From contig PBWE01000031.1 in the NCBI GenBank assembly GCA_002728915.1, forward strand, positions 61,880-85,552: a stretch of DNA of 23,673 bases, written 5' to 3'. This stretch comes from Micrococcales bacterium (lineage in GTDB: Bacteria > Actinomycetota > Actinomycetes > S36-B12). The notes under the pieces were generated by a model that saw nothing but the letters and a program-made list of their open reading frames with translations, had not been told where the DNA came from and made no database searches. Shown one piece after another: positions 9,102 to 17,459 of the stretch (its first letter is position 1; every line of letters begins with the position of its first letter). Both the position numbers and the translations under genes were made by a program.

Positions 9102-9107
9102 TACGCT
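9102..9107 (+). promoter_or_regulatory. -10 box of probable leaderless ppm promoter
   Basis: TACGCT fits TANNNT and ends exactly 6 nt before the GTG start at 9114. It implies an internal promoter in the pepE-lnt-ppm run, so that the mannosyltransferase gene can be expressed separately. The intervening GAGGGA could instead be read as a weak Shine-Dalgarno on a longer transcript, but it would be unusually close to the start. Confidence 0.5.
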
Positions 9108-9113
9108 GAGGGA

Positions 9114-9890
9114 GTGCCCGAGTCCTCCGACACATCGGATGATCTCGGGCGCGTTCTCGTCATCGTCCCGACGTACAACGAACGAGAGTCCTTGCCACAG
9201 ATCACGGCACGCATTCGAGCGAGCGTCCCCTTCGCACACATCCTGATCGCCGACGACAATTCGCCCGACGGGACCGGAGCGATCGCTGACTCCCTGGCGG
9301 CCGCGGATGACCACATTCACGTCATGCACCGAGCGGCCAAAGCTGGTCTCGGGGCGGCGTACATCGCTGGGTTCACGTGGGGACTCGAGCGCGAATTCGA
9401 GGTTCTCGTCGAAATGGATGCCGACGGGTCTCACCAACCCGAGCAGCTGCACCGTCTTCTGGACGCGTTGGTAGACGCCGACCTCGTGTTGGGCTCGCGG
9501 TGGATAGCCGGTGGAGGAACGCAGAACTGGTCGACGGGCCGAAAGATCCTGTCTAAGGGCGGCAACACCTACGCCCGAGTGATGCTGGGCATTGATTTGC
9601 ACGATGCGACGGGCGGTTACCGGGCCTTCCGCGCGCACACACTTCGCGGCATTGATCTGGCAAGTGTCGCGTCACAGGGCTACTGCTTCCAGGTGGACCT
9701 AGCGTGGCGAGCGGTGCAACGTGGCTTCGTCGTGAAAGAGGTTCCCATCACGTTCGTAGAGCGTGCCGCCGGGACCAGCAAGATGAGCAGAGCCATCGTT
9801 GTTGAAGCCTTGTGGCGGGTGACCGAATGGGGAGTGCAGTCCCGGGTCACTAGCATTCGCCAACGGTGGCGCGGTGGAGACGGGTCGTAG
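9114..9890 (+). CDS. ppm1: Polyprenol monophosphomannose synthase (GT2 family, Dpm1-like)
   Basis: A 258-aa GT-A glycosyltransferase that transfers mannose from GDP-mannose to polyprenyl phosphate, giving the mannose donor for lipoglycan synthesis and protein O-mannosylation on the outer face of the membrane. Visible: the strand and loop [16 protein letters not shown] at about residues 14-29, [10 protein letters not shown] (the nucleotide-binding Asp), [13 protein letters not shown] holding the DAD metal-binding motif, and [26 protein letters not shown], typical of the family. The C-terminus [16 protein letters not shown] is the acceptor-loop signature. There is no C-terminal transmembrane domain, as in catalytic Ppm1/D2 domains. 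In mycobacteria the equivalent domain can be fused behind Lnt; here they are separate genes 49 bp apart. fxsA starts 5 bp after the stop. Confidence 0.92.
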   Translation: MPESSDTSDDLGRVLVIVPTYNERESLPQITARIRASVPFAHILIADDNSPDGTGAIADSLAAADDHIHVMHRAAKAGLGAAYIAGFTWGLEREFEVLVEMDADGSHQPEQLHRLLDALVDADLVLGSRWIAGGGTQNWSTGRKILSKGGNTYARVMLGIDLHDATGGYRAFRAHTLRGIDLASVASQGYCFQVDLAWRAVQRGFVVKEVPITFVERAAGTSKMSRAIVVEALWRVTEWGVQSRVTSIRQRWRGGDGS

Positions 9891-9895
9891 TTGTC

Positions 9896-10426
9896 GTGCG
9901 TTTCAGAACTCGCCTGATCGTATTCGGTTACCCGCTGGGGGAATTTCTGCTCCTGTGGTTGATCGCGACCATCATCGGCTGGGGGTGGGCCCTCATCGGG
10001 ATCCTTCTGAGCATTCCCATCGGCATTGCGGTGATGCGCAACGCGAGCGCGGGCGCCCGGGTTGTGCTGCAAGAGTCAGATCCTGAGCGTGCGCTGGAGC
10101 GGGTCGGTTCCAGTGCGGGACTGTTCTTGGCGGGGCTGTGCATCCTGGTACCCGGCTACGGATCGGATCTTGTGGGCCTGGTGCTGCTCGTGCCGTCCAT
10201 TCGTCGGCGGGCCATGCGCAGAATGACCCGCGGTTTCGACTCCTTTGCGTGGGTGGATCGAATGCCCGGTTTCCCGTCCTCAGGCACCGTGGTTCAGGGA
10301 ACAGTGGTGACGGTCGAAGATTCCAGCTTTTCCGACTTTCCCGATATTCCTCGCCTTCCGGACGGCTCAGAAGGCCACAACAGTCGTAAGGACGATCCTC
10401 AGTCACCCAAGACCATGGGGGAATAG
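9896..10426 (+). CDS. fxsA: FxsA family membrane protein
   Basis: A 176-aa small integral membrane protein of the FxsA family. E. coli FxsA suppresses exclusion of phage T7 by the F plasmid when overproduced; its normal role is not established. Three or so hydrophobic segments are visible: LGEFLLLWLIATIIGWGWALIGILLSIPIGIAV near the N-terminus, then AGLFLAGLCILVPGYGSDLVGLVLLVPSIRRR, which carries the family pattern of a helix, a PG turn and a second helix ending in P-x-x-R-R. The C-terminal ~60 residues are hydrophilic and acidic. GTG 9896 gives the expected MRFRTRL...GYPLGEF start; the frame is open to a GTG at 9866, but that would overlap ppm and add an Arg-rich extension. It is probably co-transcribed with ppm. 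Actinobacterial fxsA genes commonly lie just upstream of rbpA, as here. Confidence 0.85.
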   Translation: MRFRTRLIVFGYPLGEFLLLWLIATIIGWGWALIGILLSIPIGIAVMRNASAGARVVLQESDPERALERVGSSAGLFLAGLCILVPGYGSDLVGLVLLVPSIRRRAMRRMTRGFDSFAWVDRMPGFPSSGTVVQGTVVTVEDSSFSDFPDIPRLPDGSEGHNSRKDDPQSPKTMGE

Positions 10427-10526
10427 AACCCGCCTGGGTGCGTTTCAGGGGCTTTTCGGGGCGGTTGACTCCCGGTGGTGGGAGGCCAGGGCGTCCTGCC
10501 CCTGCCTACCTGCGGATTTCTGGCAT

Positions 10527-10552
10527 GGAATTGCGGGAACCCTCGGGCGGTT
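10527..10552 (+). promoter_or_regulatory. SigR/SigH-type (thiol-oxidative stress ECF sigma) promoter for rbpA
   Basis: GGAAT at 10527-10531 and GTT at 10550-10552 are separated by exactly 18 nt, matching the published GGAAT-N18-GTT consensus of Streptomyces SigR and mycobacterial SigH. The predicted transcript would start near 10559-10560, leaving a leader of about 50 nt with a good Shine-Dalgarno before the rbpA ATG at 10612. In S. coelicolor rbpA is a known SigR target. A second weaker candidate (GGGAAC 10535-10540, N18, GTC) overlaps it. No housekeeping promoter was recognised in the 185-bp gap. Confidence 0.65.
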
Positions 10553-10611
10553 TCGAGCGTCCAAACAGCAACCGATCACACAGGTGTACGGAAAGACTTG
10601 GGGAGGTAGCC

Positions 10612-10971
10612 ATGGGCGAGACGTCGATGAAGGGGACCCGGTTGGGGACTCTGAGCCTTGAGCGTGACGATCACGTGCAACCAGCAGAGCGCAGAGTCGT
10701 GCGTTATGTCTGCCCCGAGGGTCACGTGTCGAACGTGCCCTATTTCGTGGATGCGGACGAGATTCAGCGCGAATGGACCTGCAGGTGTGGAGCGACAGCA
10801 ATCGCCGACGAGATTGTTCCGGTGCCGCCCAAAGAGGTAAAGCCGGCCCGAACCCACTGGGACATGTTGATGGAACGACGTACCCGGGCGGATCTTGAGG
10901 AGCTGCTCGAGGAGCGTTTGGCGCTACTGCGGGCGTCTCGCGGAGAGGAAGCACTTCCTCGATCGGCCTAG
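10612..10971 (+). CDS. rbpA: RNA polymerase-binding protein RbpA
   Basis: A 119-aa actinobacteria-specific transcription activator that binds group 1/2 sigma factors and RNA polymerase, stabilises the open complex and modulates rifampicin sensitivity. The N-terminal tail (about residues 1-28) leads into a small beta-barrel core with RYVCPEGH...EWTCRCG: Cys34, His38, Cys57 and Cys59 form a possible zinc site like that of Streptomyces RbpA. A basic linker (PPKEVKPARTHWDMLMERRT, about residues 74-93) then leads to the C-terminal sigma-interacting helix (ADLEELLEERLALLRASR). Start ATG 10612 has a strong Shine-Dalgarno (GGGGAGG) 6-7 nt upstream; the open frame continues upstream but only through non-coding leader. 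It is a single gene behind a SigR-type promoter, followed by convergent genes. Confidence 0.93.
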   Translation: MGETSMKGTRLGTLSLERDDHVQPAERRVVRYVCPEGHVSNVPYFVDADEIQREWTCRCGATAIADEIVPVPPKEVKPARTHWDMLMERRTRADLEELLEERLALLRASRGEEALPRSA

Positions 10972-11019
10972 CCGGCACACTCATTGCGTGAGCGCGTCAC
11001 GTAAGCGCCACCAAACCCT

Positions 11020-11033
11020 CGCGAGGCCTCGCG
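11020..11033. terminator. GC-rich palindrome between convergent genes, possible weak terminator
   Basis: CGCGAGGCCTCGCG is a perfect 14-bp palindrome able to form a 5-bp stem with a GGCC loop. It lies in the 103-bp gap between rbpA and the convergent small membrane protein gene. A second imperfect hairpin (GTGCGTT...AAGCGCAC) follows at about 11036-11056. Neither is followed by a T-run, so factor-independent termination is not strongly supported. No gene was seen in 10972-11074. Confidence 0.25.
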
Positions 11034-11074
11034 CTGTGCGTTGCGACGAAGCGCACCGTGTAATGAGCAGTGAT

Positions 11075-11362
11075 CTATCGCGCGAGCAATACGACCACAA
11101 CAACCAGGACGGCGATCGCGGTGCCGATCCCGATCCACGGAACAACCTTTCCCGAACGGCGGTACACGGGCTTGCCGGAACCGTCAGAGATTTCGCCTGC
11201 TTGTCGCAGTCTGTCGTTACCTTGCGCGATTCGAGCTGCCTGAGCAGCCCGCTCATCCGCCGTGCCCTCCTTGGGGGCGGCCGTCAAGAACTCATCCTCA
11301 TCAATGAAGTCGGGAACATCGGGGAACTCATCGCCATTCGGCTCCGGGGGAGAGGTCGTCAT
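11075..11362 (-). CDS. Small hypothetical protein with C-terminal membrane anchor
   Basis: A 95-aa protein of unrecognised family. About 70 hydrophilic residues are very acidic at the start (DEFPDVPDFIDEDEF), followed by an Ala/Glu/Arg-rich helical part, a basic segment (PVYRRSGKVV), and one C-terminal helix (IGIGTAIAVLVVVVVLLAR) that ends the protein. This is the layout of a tail-anchored protein facing the cytoplasm. A coding call is supported by the ATG following a -10-like AATACT at leaderless spacing, clear protein-like composition, and location 23 bp downstream of argG on the same strand. It could be co-transcribed with argG or expressed from its own promoter. No function can be assigned. 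Confidence 0.7.
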   Translation of the reverse strand: MTTSPPEPNGDEFPDVPDFIDEDEFLTAAPKEGTADERAAQAARIAQGNDRLRQAGEISDGSGKPVYRRSGKVVPWIGIGTAIAVLVVVVVLLAR

Positions 11363-11368
11363 GGCCCA

Positions 11369-11374
11369 AGTATT
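11369..11374 (-). promoter_or_regulatory. Possible leaderless -10 box for the small membrane protein gene
   Basis: On the - strand AATACT ends 6 nt before the ATG at 11362, the same spacing as the other leaderless starts in the window. It matches TATAAT in four of six positions but lacks the leading T of TANNNT. It lies in the 23-bp gap after argG. Confidence 0.35.
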
Positions 11375-11385
11375 TCATGCACCGA

Positions 11386-12849
<1,464 letters not shown>

Positions 12850-12952
12850 TCACACCACCCGCGGAACACCGCCGGCACGGAGTCCACGGTGGACATCGTG
12901 GGGTCGAAGTTATGCCTTACCGCCCGGGCGGCTTTCCCAATACGATACCCCG

Positions 12953-12966
12953 ATAATGCACATTAT
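12953..12966. repeat. AT-rich inverted repeat, possible operator
   Basis: ATAATG-CA-CATTAT is a perfect 6+6 inverted repeat with a 2-bp centre, and flanking CG/CGG extend it imperfectly. It stands out as AT-rich in GC-rich surroundings between divergent genes. It could be a dimeric regulator site, or -10-like elements on both strands (GATAAT on +, CATAAT on -). It does not match the usual ArgR box. Confidence 0.4.
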
Positions 12967-12989
12967 GTCGGTGTTCTGCCCTTCCCAAT

Positions 12990-13052
12990 GGGGACAGACA
13001 GCGGGTTGTGGTGCCTGCCGTCTGGGCGAGGTCCCCTATCAGTCGCCTCGCC
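12990..13052 (+). other. Two overlapping hairpins, candidate structured leader or small RNA
   Basis: Hairpin A: GGGGAC (12990-12995) pairs with GTCCCC (13031-13036), and AGACAGCGGG (12996-13005) pairs with CCTGCCGTCT (13014-13023) with one mismatch and one G-T pair, around an 8-nt loop. Hairpin B: GGCGAGG (13025-13031) pairs perfectly with CCTCGCC (13046-13052). The outer stem of A and the stem of B share base 13031, and B's loop contains the rest of A's 3' strand, so the two compete. There is no T-run, so a simple terminator is unlikely. It does not match a riboswitch class I know. Confidence 0.4.
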
Positions 13053-13113
13053 ACAGCGCCCAGCACAAGAGCCAACAGGAGATCGCGTGCGGCTCTAGTG
13101 AAAGGTTTGGATC

Positions 13114-13622
13114 GTGAGCGAGCTGACGTTTCGACGTACCTCGAGGGATGACGTCCCGCTGCTCGAAGTGATGTCGACCAGTCCGAACGTTCTGCCGAAC
13201 CTCGGAACTGACCAGCCGTGGGACTGGCCGCGCGAAGCTGAGGCGTCTTGGCAAGAAGTGTGGATCAGCGAGACCTGAGCACGACCTCGTCGCCGATGGG
13301 TGTCGTCGTCGTTCTCGACGCGGCCGCAGACCCGGCTGGATATTGGGGTGAGGTCTCCCTCGGCACCTGTGCGATCGACATCTGGATTGCCGATGCCGCG
13401 CAACTGCGCAAGGGATACGGCACCGTGATGATAGAGAACGCCATTGACCGGTGTTTTCACGTGCACAGCGCCCATACGATTCTCATCGATCCGCTCGCTG
13501 AGAACGAAGGAGCTATCTCGTTCTATCCACACCTCGGGTTCGACGTCATCGGCCCACGCACCTTTGGCGCAGATGAGTGCTTATTTCTTGAGCTACGTCG
13601 ACCGGATTCAGGATGTGACTAG
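13114..13622 (+). pseudogene. GNAT-family N-acetyltransferase, AAC(6')-like, frameshifted
   Basis: Two overlapping frames together make one normal-length (~169 aa) GNAT protein. The first, from GTG 13114, reads MSELTFRRTSRDDVPLLEVMST, the usual beta1-alpha1 start of GNAT enzymes, then hits TGA at 13276-13278. The second, one base back, is open from 13242 to TAG 13620 and carries the rest: AGYWGEVSLGTCAIDIWIAD, the acetyl-CoA loop QLRKGYGTVMI (the R/Q-x-x-G-x-G/A type), and the C-terminal LIDPLAENEGAISFYPHLGFDVIG. This order resembles aminoglycoside 6'-N-acetyltransferase and related small-molecule acetylases. The shift must lie between 13242 and 13276 and fits loss of one base (or gain of two). 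No slippery heptamer for programmed -1 shifting is seen. It may be a true pseudogene or a sequencing error. The end overlaps convergent gcvP by 15 bp. Confidence 0.75.
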
Positions 13623-16445
13623 TTCCTCCGGGCGAGGACACGAACATACGAGATTGCGATCACCGTACGCACCGTCGATGCGTCGAACGGGTGGCCAGTA
13701 TTTGCCGCCTTCCATGCCGCTGACAGGAAACGCTGCCATCCGAGCCGGGTACGCGTGCTGCCATTCACCAATCAGGCAATCGGCCGTGTGGGGAGCATGG
13801 ACCAACGGATTGTCATCTGCCGGCCACTCCCCTGTCCGAACCGCATCGATTTCACCCTTAATGGCAATCATCGCGTCACAGAATCGGTCAATCTCGTCAA
13901 CGTTCTCGCTTTCCGTCGGCTCGATCATGAGCGTGCCCGCCACCGGGAAGGACATGGTGGGCGCGTGGAAGCCGTAGTCCATTAAGCGCTTGGCAATGTC
14001 GTCCACGCTGATGCCACTCTCTGCGGTCACCGGTCGAATATCCACGATGCACTCGTGAGCGACGGTGCCATTCGCTGCCGTATACAAGATCGGGTAGTGC
14101 TCTCCGAGTCGATGAGCGATGTAGTTGGCCGACAGGATTGCCACACTGGTGGCCTCGCGCAGTCCCTCCTCGCCCATCATGCGGATGTACATCCACGGGA
14201 TCGGAAGAATGCCGGCGCTCCCCCACGGAGCGCCACTGACTGGCCCCATTCCTCCGTCCGGATATCCCCGACCAGCCGGACCTGCGTCCGGTCGCAGAGG
14301 ATGGCTGGGGAGGAATGGTGCGAGGTGCGCTCGCACCCCGATAGGCCCTACTCCAGGGCCCCCACCGCCATGCGGGATGGCGAAGGTCTTGTGCAGGTTG
14401 AGGTGCGAAACATCCGCACCAAAGGCACCCGGTTTCGCCAAGCCCACCAACGCGTTCAGGTTGGCACCGTCGACATACACCTGGCCGCCGGCCTCATGAA
14501 CGCGTGCGCAGATCTCCCCCACCGCTTCCTCGAAGACGCCGTGGGTGGAGGGATACGTGATCATCAGAGCGGCGAGATTCTCCCGATGCTCGGTGATCTT
14601 CGACTCTAGGTCCGTCAGGTCGACGTCGCCGGACTCATCGCACGCAACGACGACGACTTGCATACCCGCCATGACGGCGCTGGCTGCGTTGGTGCCATGC
14701 GCGCTGCTAGGAATCAGGCACACGGTGCGCTGAGCGTCACCGTTGGCGCGGTGATACGCCCGAATGGCCATCAGGCCCGCGAACTCCCCTTGGGATCCAG
14801 CGTTCGGCTGCACGGAGACTTCGTCGTATCCCGTGATCCCAGCGAGCCATTCTTCCAACTCGGTGATGATCTCCACGTATGGCCGCACCTGCTCGGCCGG
14901 CGCAAACGGATGAGCATGTGCGAATTCTGGCCACGTGATCGGCGCCATCTCCGCTGCGGCATTGAGCTTCATCGTGCACGAGCCCAACGGGATCATCGTC
15001 CGGTCCAGCGCAAGATCCTTATCGGCCAGCGAGCGCATGTAGCGCATGAGCGATGTCTCCGAGCGGTACTGGTGGAAGACCGCATACGGGAGCAGTTCGT
15101 CCTCGCGGGCCAGTTCGCCCAGCCGCTCGCCCTCTGCGACATCAACCAGCTCAAACCCCCACGCCTCGGCGAGTGCGTGAGCCTGGCCTTCTGTTGTTGT
15201 TTCGTCCACGGTGACGCTGACGGTGTCTGCATCGACAACCCGTACGTTGATTTCAGCGGTGCACGCTGTGTCGGCGAAGTTCTGTGCGGCGCCCGGTACG
15301 TGCAGCGCGACGGTGTCGAAGATAAGGCCCTCCTGCGGAGACAGGCCGCCGTCACGAGCCCCGGATCGGAACCTTTCGGCTAGATGGTTCACGCGCTGAG
15401 CGATATCCCGGAGCCCCTCGGGCCCGTGATACACCGCATACATGCTGGCAAGCACCGCAAGCAGGACTTGCGCCGTGCAGATGTTGCTGGTCGCCTTGTC
15501 CCGGCGGATGTGCTGTTCGCGCGTTTGCAAGGCCAAGCGATACGCCGGCCGTCCGTCCGCGTCCACGCTGACCCCCACCAATCGGCCCGGCAGTGAACGC
15601 TCCAGACCCGATCGCACCGCGATGTAGCCGGCGTGTGGGCCACCGAAGGCCATTGGGACGCCGTATCGCTGCATTGATCCGACAGCAATGTCTGCGCCGA
15701 GCGCCCCGGGTGAGCGCAGGAGCGTCAGGGCCAGTGGATCCGCATCCATCACCACGAGTGCTCCTCGATCCTTCGCCTCCGACAGCACCGCGCGCGGGTC
15801 GACGATCTGCCCGGCGGAAGCCGGATACGCCAGCACGACGCCCGACAGTTCGCCCTCAACCAGACCCTGTGCGGGATCGAACTCGACAATCTCGATGCCC
15901 ACCGGTTGTGCCCGCGTCTGAACCACGGCCCGCACTTGCGGATGTAGTCCCTCATCGATGGCAACGCGTTGGACTCCCCGAGGTCCATGCTTCACAGCGA
16001 TCGCCAATGCTTCGGCTACCGCGGTCGCCTCGTCCAGCAGCGACGCCCCCGCCACTGCCAGACCGGTGAGATCCTCCACCAGGGTTTGGAAGTTCAGCAG
16101 GGCCTCTAGTCGGCCCTGCGAGATCTCCGGCTGATACGGCGTGTAGGCGGTGTACCAGCCGGGGTTGAGAAGGATTCCGCGCTTGATCACTTCGGGGATC
16201 ACCGTGCCGTGGTAGCCCAGGCCGATCATCGACGTGGGAAGTTCCATGGCAGCCATACGGGAGTGCAACTCGACCAAGGCCTGGCTCTCGCCGACGGCCG
16301 CGGGCACCCCCATGGCTCCGGTGTCTGCGATCCCGGCCGGTACGACGGCCTTGATGAACGTCTCTAGGTCGGAATATCCGAGCGATCTCAGCATGACCGA
16401 GCGGTCAACGTGATCTGGTCCTATGTGGCGGGCTCCGAAATCCAT
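13608..16445 (-). CDS. gcvP: Glycine dehydrogenase (decarboxylating), P-protein of the glycine cleavage system
   Basis: A 945-aa PLP enzyme that decarboxylates glycine and passes the aminomethyl group to the lipoyl arm of GcvH. It is the long single-chain form, with both halves in one polypeptide. Visible: the N-terminal FGARHIGP start; [40 protein letters not shown], characteristic of P-protein; the central [11 protein letters not shown] motif; and the PLP lysine Lys686 in [21 protein letters not shown] 16445 was chosen over the in-frame TTG at 16457 because it has a Shine-Dalgarno (GGAGAG) about 5 nt upstream and gives the usual MDFGARHIG start. Expression is controlled by a tandem glycine riboswitch in its leader. 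gcvH lies about 3 kb upstream on the same strand; gcvT is not in the window. Confidence 0.96.
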   Translation of the reverse strand: MDFGARHIGPDHVDRSVMLRSLGYSDLETFIKAVVPAGIADTGAMGVPAAVGESQALVELHSRMAAMELPTSMIGLGYHGTVIPEVIKRGILLNPGWYTAYTPYQPEISQGRLEALLNFQTLVEDLTGLAVAGASLLDEATAVAEALAIAVKHGPRGVQRVAIDEGLHPQVRAVVQTRAQPVGIEIVEFDPAQGLVEGELSGVVLAYPASAGQIVDPRAVLSEAKDRGALVVMDADPLALTLLRSPGALGADIAVGSMQRYGVPMAFGGPHAGYIAVRSGLERSLPGRLVGVSVDADGRPAYRLALQTREQHIRRDKATSNICTAQVLLAVLASMYAVYHGPEGLRDIAQRVNHLAERFRSGARDGGLSPQEGLIFDTVALHVPGAAQNFADTACTAEINVRVVDADTVSVTVDETTTEGQAHALAEAWGFELVDVAEGERLGELAREDELLPYAVFHQYRSETSLMRYMRSLADKDLALDRTMIPLGSCTMKLNAAAEMAPITWPEFAHAHPFAPAEQVRPYVEIITELEEWLAGITGYDEVSVQPNAGSQGEFAGLMAIRAYHRANGDAQRTVCLIPSSAHGTNAASAVMAGMQVVVVACDESGDVDLTDLESKITEHRENLAALMITYPSTHGVFEEAVGEICARVHEAGGQVYVDGANLNALVGLAKPGAFGADVSHLNLHKTFAIPHGGGGPGVGPIGVRAHLAPFLPSHPLRPDAGPAGRGYPDGGMGPVSGAPWGSAGILPIPWMYIRMMGEEGLREATSVAILSANYIAHRLGEHYPILYTAANGTVAHECIVDIRPVTAESGISVDDIAKRLMDYGFHAPTMSFPVAGTLMIEPTESENVDEIDRFCDAMIAIKGEIDAVRTGEWPADDNPLVHAPHTADCLIGEWQHAYPARMAAFPVSGMEGGKYWPPVRRIDGAYGDRNLVCSCPRPEELVTS

Positions 16446-16469
16446 GAAACTCTCCAAGGTCGAGGGCGA

Positions 16470-16675
16470 ACAGCATTGCTACTGCTCCCCCTCTGTTGAC
16501 CACGCAGAGCATGACCTGAGAGCTTCACCGCACCCCAATGCGGCTTGCACCGTCGGTAGGGACGCATCCCTTTTCCAGAGGCGCCTACCCGCGCGGTACC
16601 TGTGCCTGAGAGTTTGACGGGGCGCTTGCTCCTTCGGCGGCCTCTGCACTGGCAGTGCAGCGACTCTCTCCCGCA
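16470..16675 (-). ncRNA. Tandem glycine riboswitch in the gcvP leader
   Basis: Reading the - strand, two successive copies of the glycine aptamer core are visible. Aptamer 1 starts with GGGAGAGAG (16664-16672), then CGAAGGAGCAAG (16624-16635), CTCTCAGG (16605-16612) and CTCTGGAAAAGGG. Aptamer 2 has GACGGTGCAAGCCGC (16541-16555), CTCTCAGG (16515-16522) and CAGAGGGGG (16487-16495). These are the conserved elements of the class, which binds glycine and usually turns on glycine-cleavage genes. Downstream, GAGCAG and CTGTTC can form a hairpin, and GAGGG...CCCTC can extend it by pairing with the end of aptamer 2; no T-run follows, so control is more likely at translation than at termination. Exact boundaries are approximate. 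Confidence 0.93.
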
Positions 16676-16679
16676 CGGG

Positions 16680-16685
16680 ATTATC
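16680..16685 (-). promoter_or_regulatory. Likely -10 box for the riboswitch-gcvP transcript
   Basis: GATAAT on the - strand differs from TATAAT only at the first base and ends about 7 nt before the first riboswitch nucleotides, so transcription would start at the aptamer edge. It overlaps the foot of a perfect 7-bp hairpin (16684-16690 with 16699-16705) that follows the MerR gene's stop. No convincing -35 was found. Confidence 0.45.
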
Positions 16686-16712
16686 GGCTACGCCAGCATA
16701 GCCGACGAGCGC

Positions 16713-17297
16713 TCAGCCCGCGGCCCGTTGGGCGCGGCGTTGCGCCAATTCGTCGGTCACGCCGGCCGGGGCAATGTCCTGCCCGTCGGGGTCTTCGGCC
16801 GGGAGGGTGGCCAACGTTCCCTCGACCTCCCGCCACACGCTGCCCACGGCGATTCCGAACACGCCCTGGCCTCCGCGGACGAGATCGACGACTTCATCGG
16901 CACTGCGGCACTCATAAATGCTCGCGCCGTCGCTCATCAAGGTGATACGCGCAAGGTCTTCCCCTTCCCGCGCAGCAAGGTGATCTACCGCGACGCGAAT
17001 GTTTTGCAAGGAGACACCCGTATCAATGAGTCGCTTCACGATGCGAAGGATCAAGATGTCGCGGAAGCTGTACAGGCGCTGAGTGCCGGAGCCGGCCGCT
17101 CCCCTGACCGTCGGAGCCACCAAGCCCGTACGCGCCCAGTAATCCAACTGTCGATAGGTAATACCGGCCGCGGCACACGCCACGGGGCCCCGGTAACCGG
17201 CGTCCGCCGGTAAGGGCCGTAGTTGCGCGTCGTCGAACAGAGCCCCCTGGTGTGAAGCACTGTCCGCTGTCTCCGCGGGCATCTGCCTACCGGTCAC
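16713..17297 (-). CDS. MerR-family transcriptional regulator (Rv1830/McdR-ResR-like)
   Basis: A 194-aa DNA-binding protein. A short variable N-terminus (about 35 residues) precedes a MerR winged helix-turn-helix: GYRGPVACAAAGITYRQLDYWARTGLVAP, then TQRLYSFRDILILRIVKRLIDTGVSLQNIRVAVDHL at about residues 75-110. The C-terminal part is a probable dimerisation/effector region without a Cys metal-site pattern. In M. tuberculosis the gene in this position is Rv1830 (McdR/ResR), tied to cell growth and division and antibiotic resilience. The frame is open to 17417, but GTG 17297 is preferred: it has a strong Shine-Dalgarno (GAGGAGG) at proper spacing, and upstream codons look like leader. It lies between the nuclease-family gene and the glycine riboswitch. 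Confidence 0.87.
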   Translation of the reverse strand: MTGRQMPAETADSASHQGALFDDAQLRPLPADAGYRGPVACAAAGITYRQLDYWARTGLVAPTVRGAAGSGTQRLYSFRDILILRIVKRLIDTGVSLQNIRVAVDHLAAREGEDLARITLMSDGASIYECRSADEVVDLVRGGQGVFGIAVGSVWREVEGTLATLPAEDPDGQDIAPAGVTDELAQRRAQRAAG

Positions 17298-17319
17298 GTC
17301 GTCCTCCTCGCTCCGCTTC

Positions 17320-17325
17320 ACCCTA
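17320..17325 (-). promoter_or_regulatory. Possible -10 box for the Rv1830-like MerR gene
   Basis: TAGGGT on the - strand lies 22 nt before the GTG start, leaving a short leader that includes the Shine-Dalgarno. Further up the 162-bp gap a perfect TTGACA (17429-17434) is followed by a direct repeat GTGTCG-GGGC-GTGTCG (17413-17428), which might be a regulator site or part of a second promoter. Nothing else was recognised in 17298-17459. Confidence 0.35.
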
Positions 17326-17459
17326 CTGCGGGCCCGAACGCGCACACGCGATTCGGTGTATTGGGGAAGCAATGGCTCCGAATGTAGGGAGCCTCGATCA
17401 GCCGAACAATGCGACACGCCCCGACACTGTCAACGTAAGTCTCAAGGTGAACTGAAGGC

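Noticed and set aside
10465..10470. TTGACT as a housekeeping -35 for rbpA
   Set aside because: No acceptable -10 sequence lies 16-19 bp downstream.
10438..10611. 58-residue N-terminal extension of RbpA
   Set aside because: The extension contains the SigR-type promoter and the Shine-Dalgarno; ATG 10612 gives the normal RbpA length.
10990..11074. tRNA or other RNA gene in the rbpA downstream gap
   Set aside because: There is a palindrome and a second hairpin but no cloverleaf, T-loop sequence or CCA end.
12990..13036. Known riboswitch (for example ZTP) because of the CTGGGCGA stretch
   Set aside because: The 5' half does not carry the conserved ZTP core; similarity is limited to a few GC-rich bases.
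14658..15383. 241-aa open frame on the + strand opposite gcvP
   Set aside because: It is fully antisense to gcvP, is Arg/His-rich with no motif, and is typical of GC-rich shadow frames.
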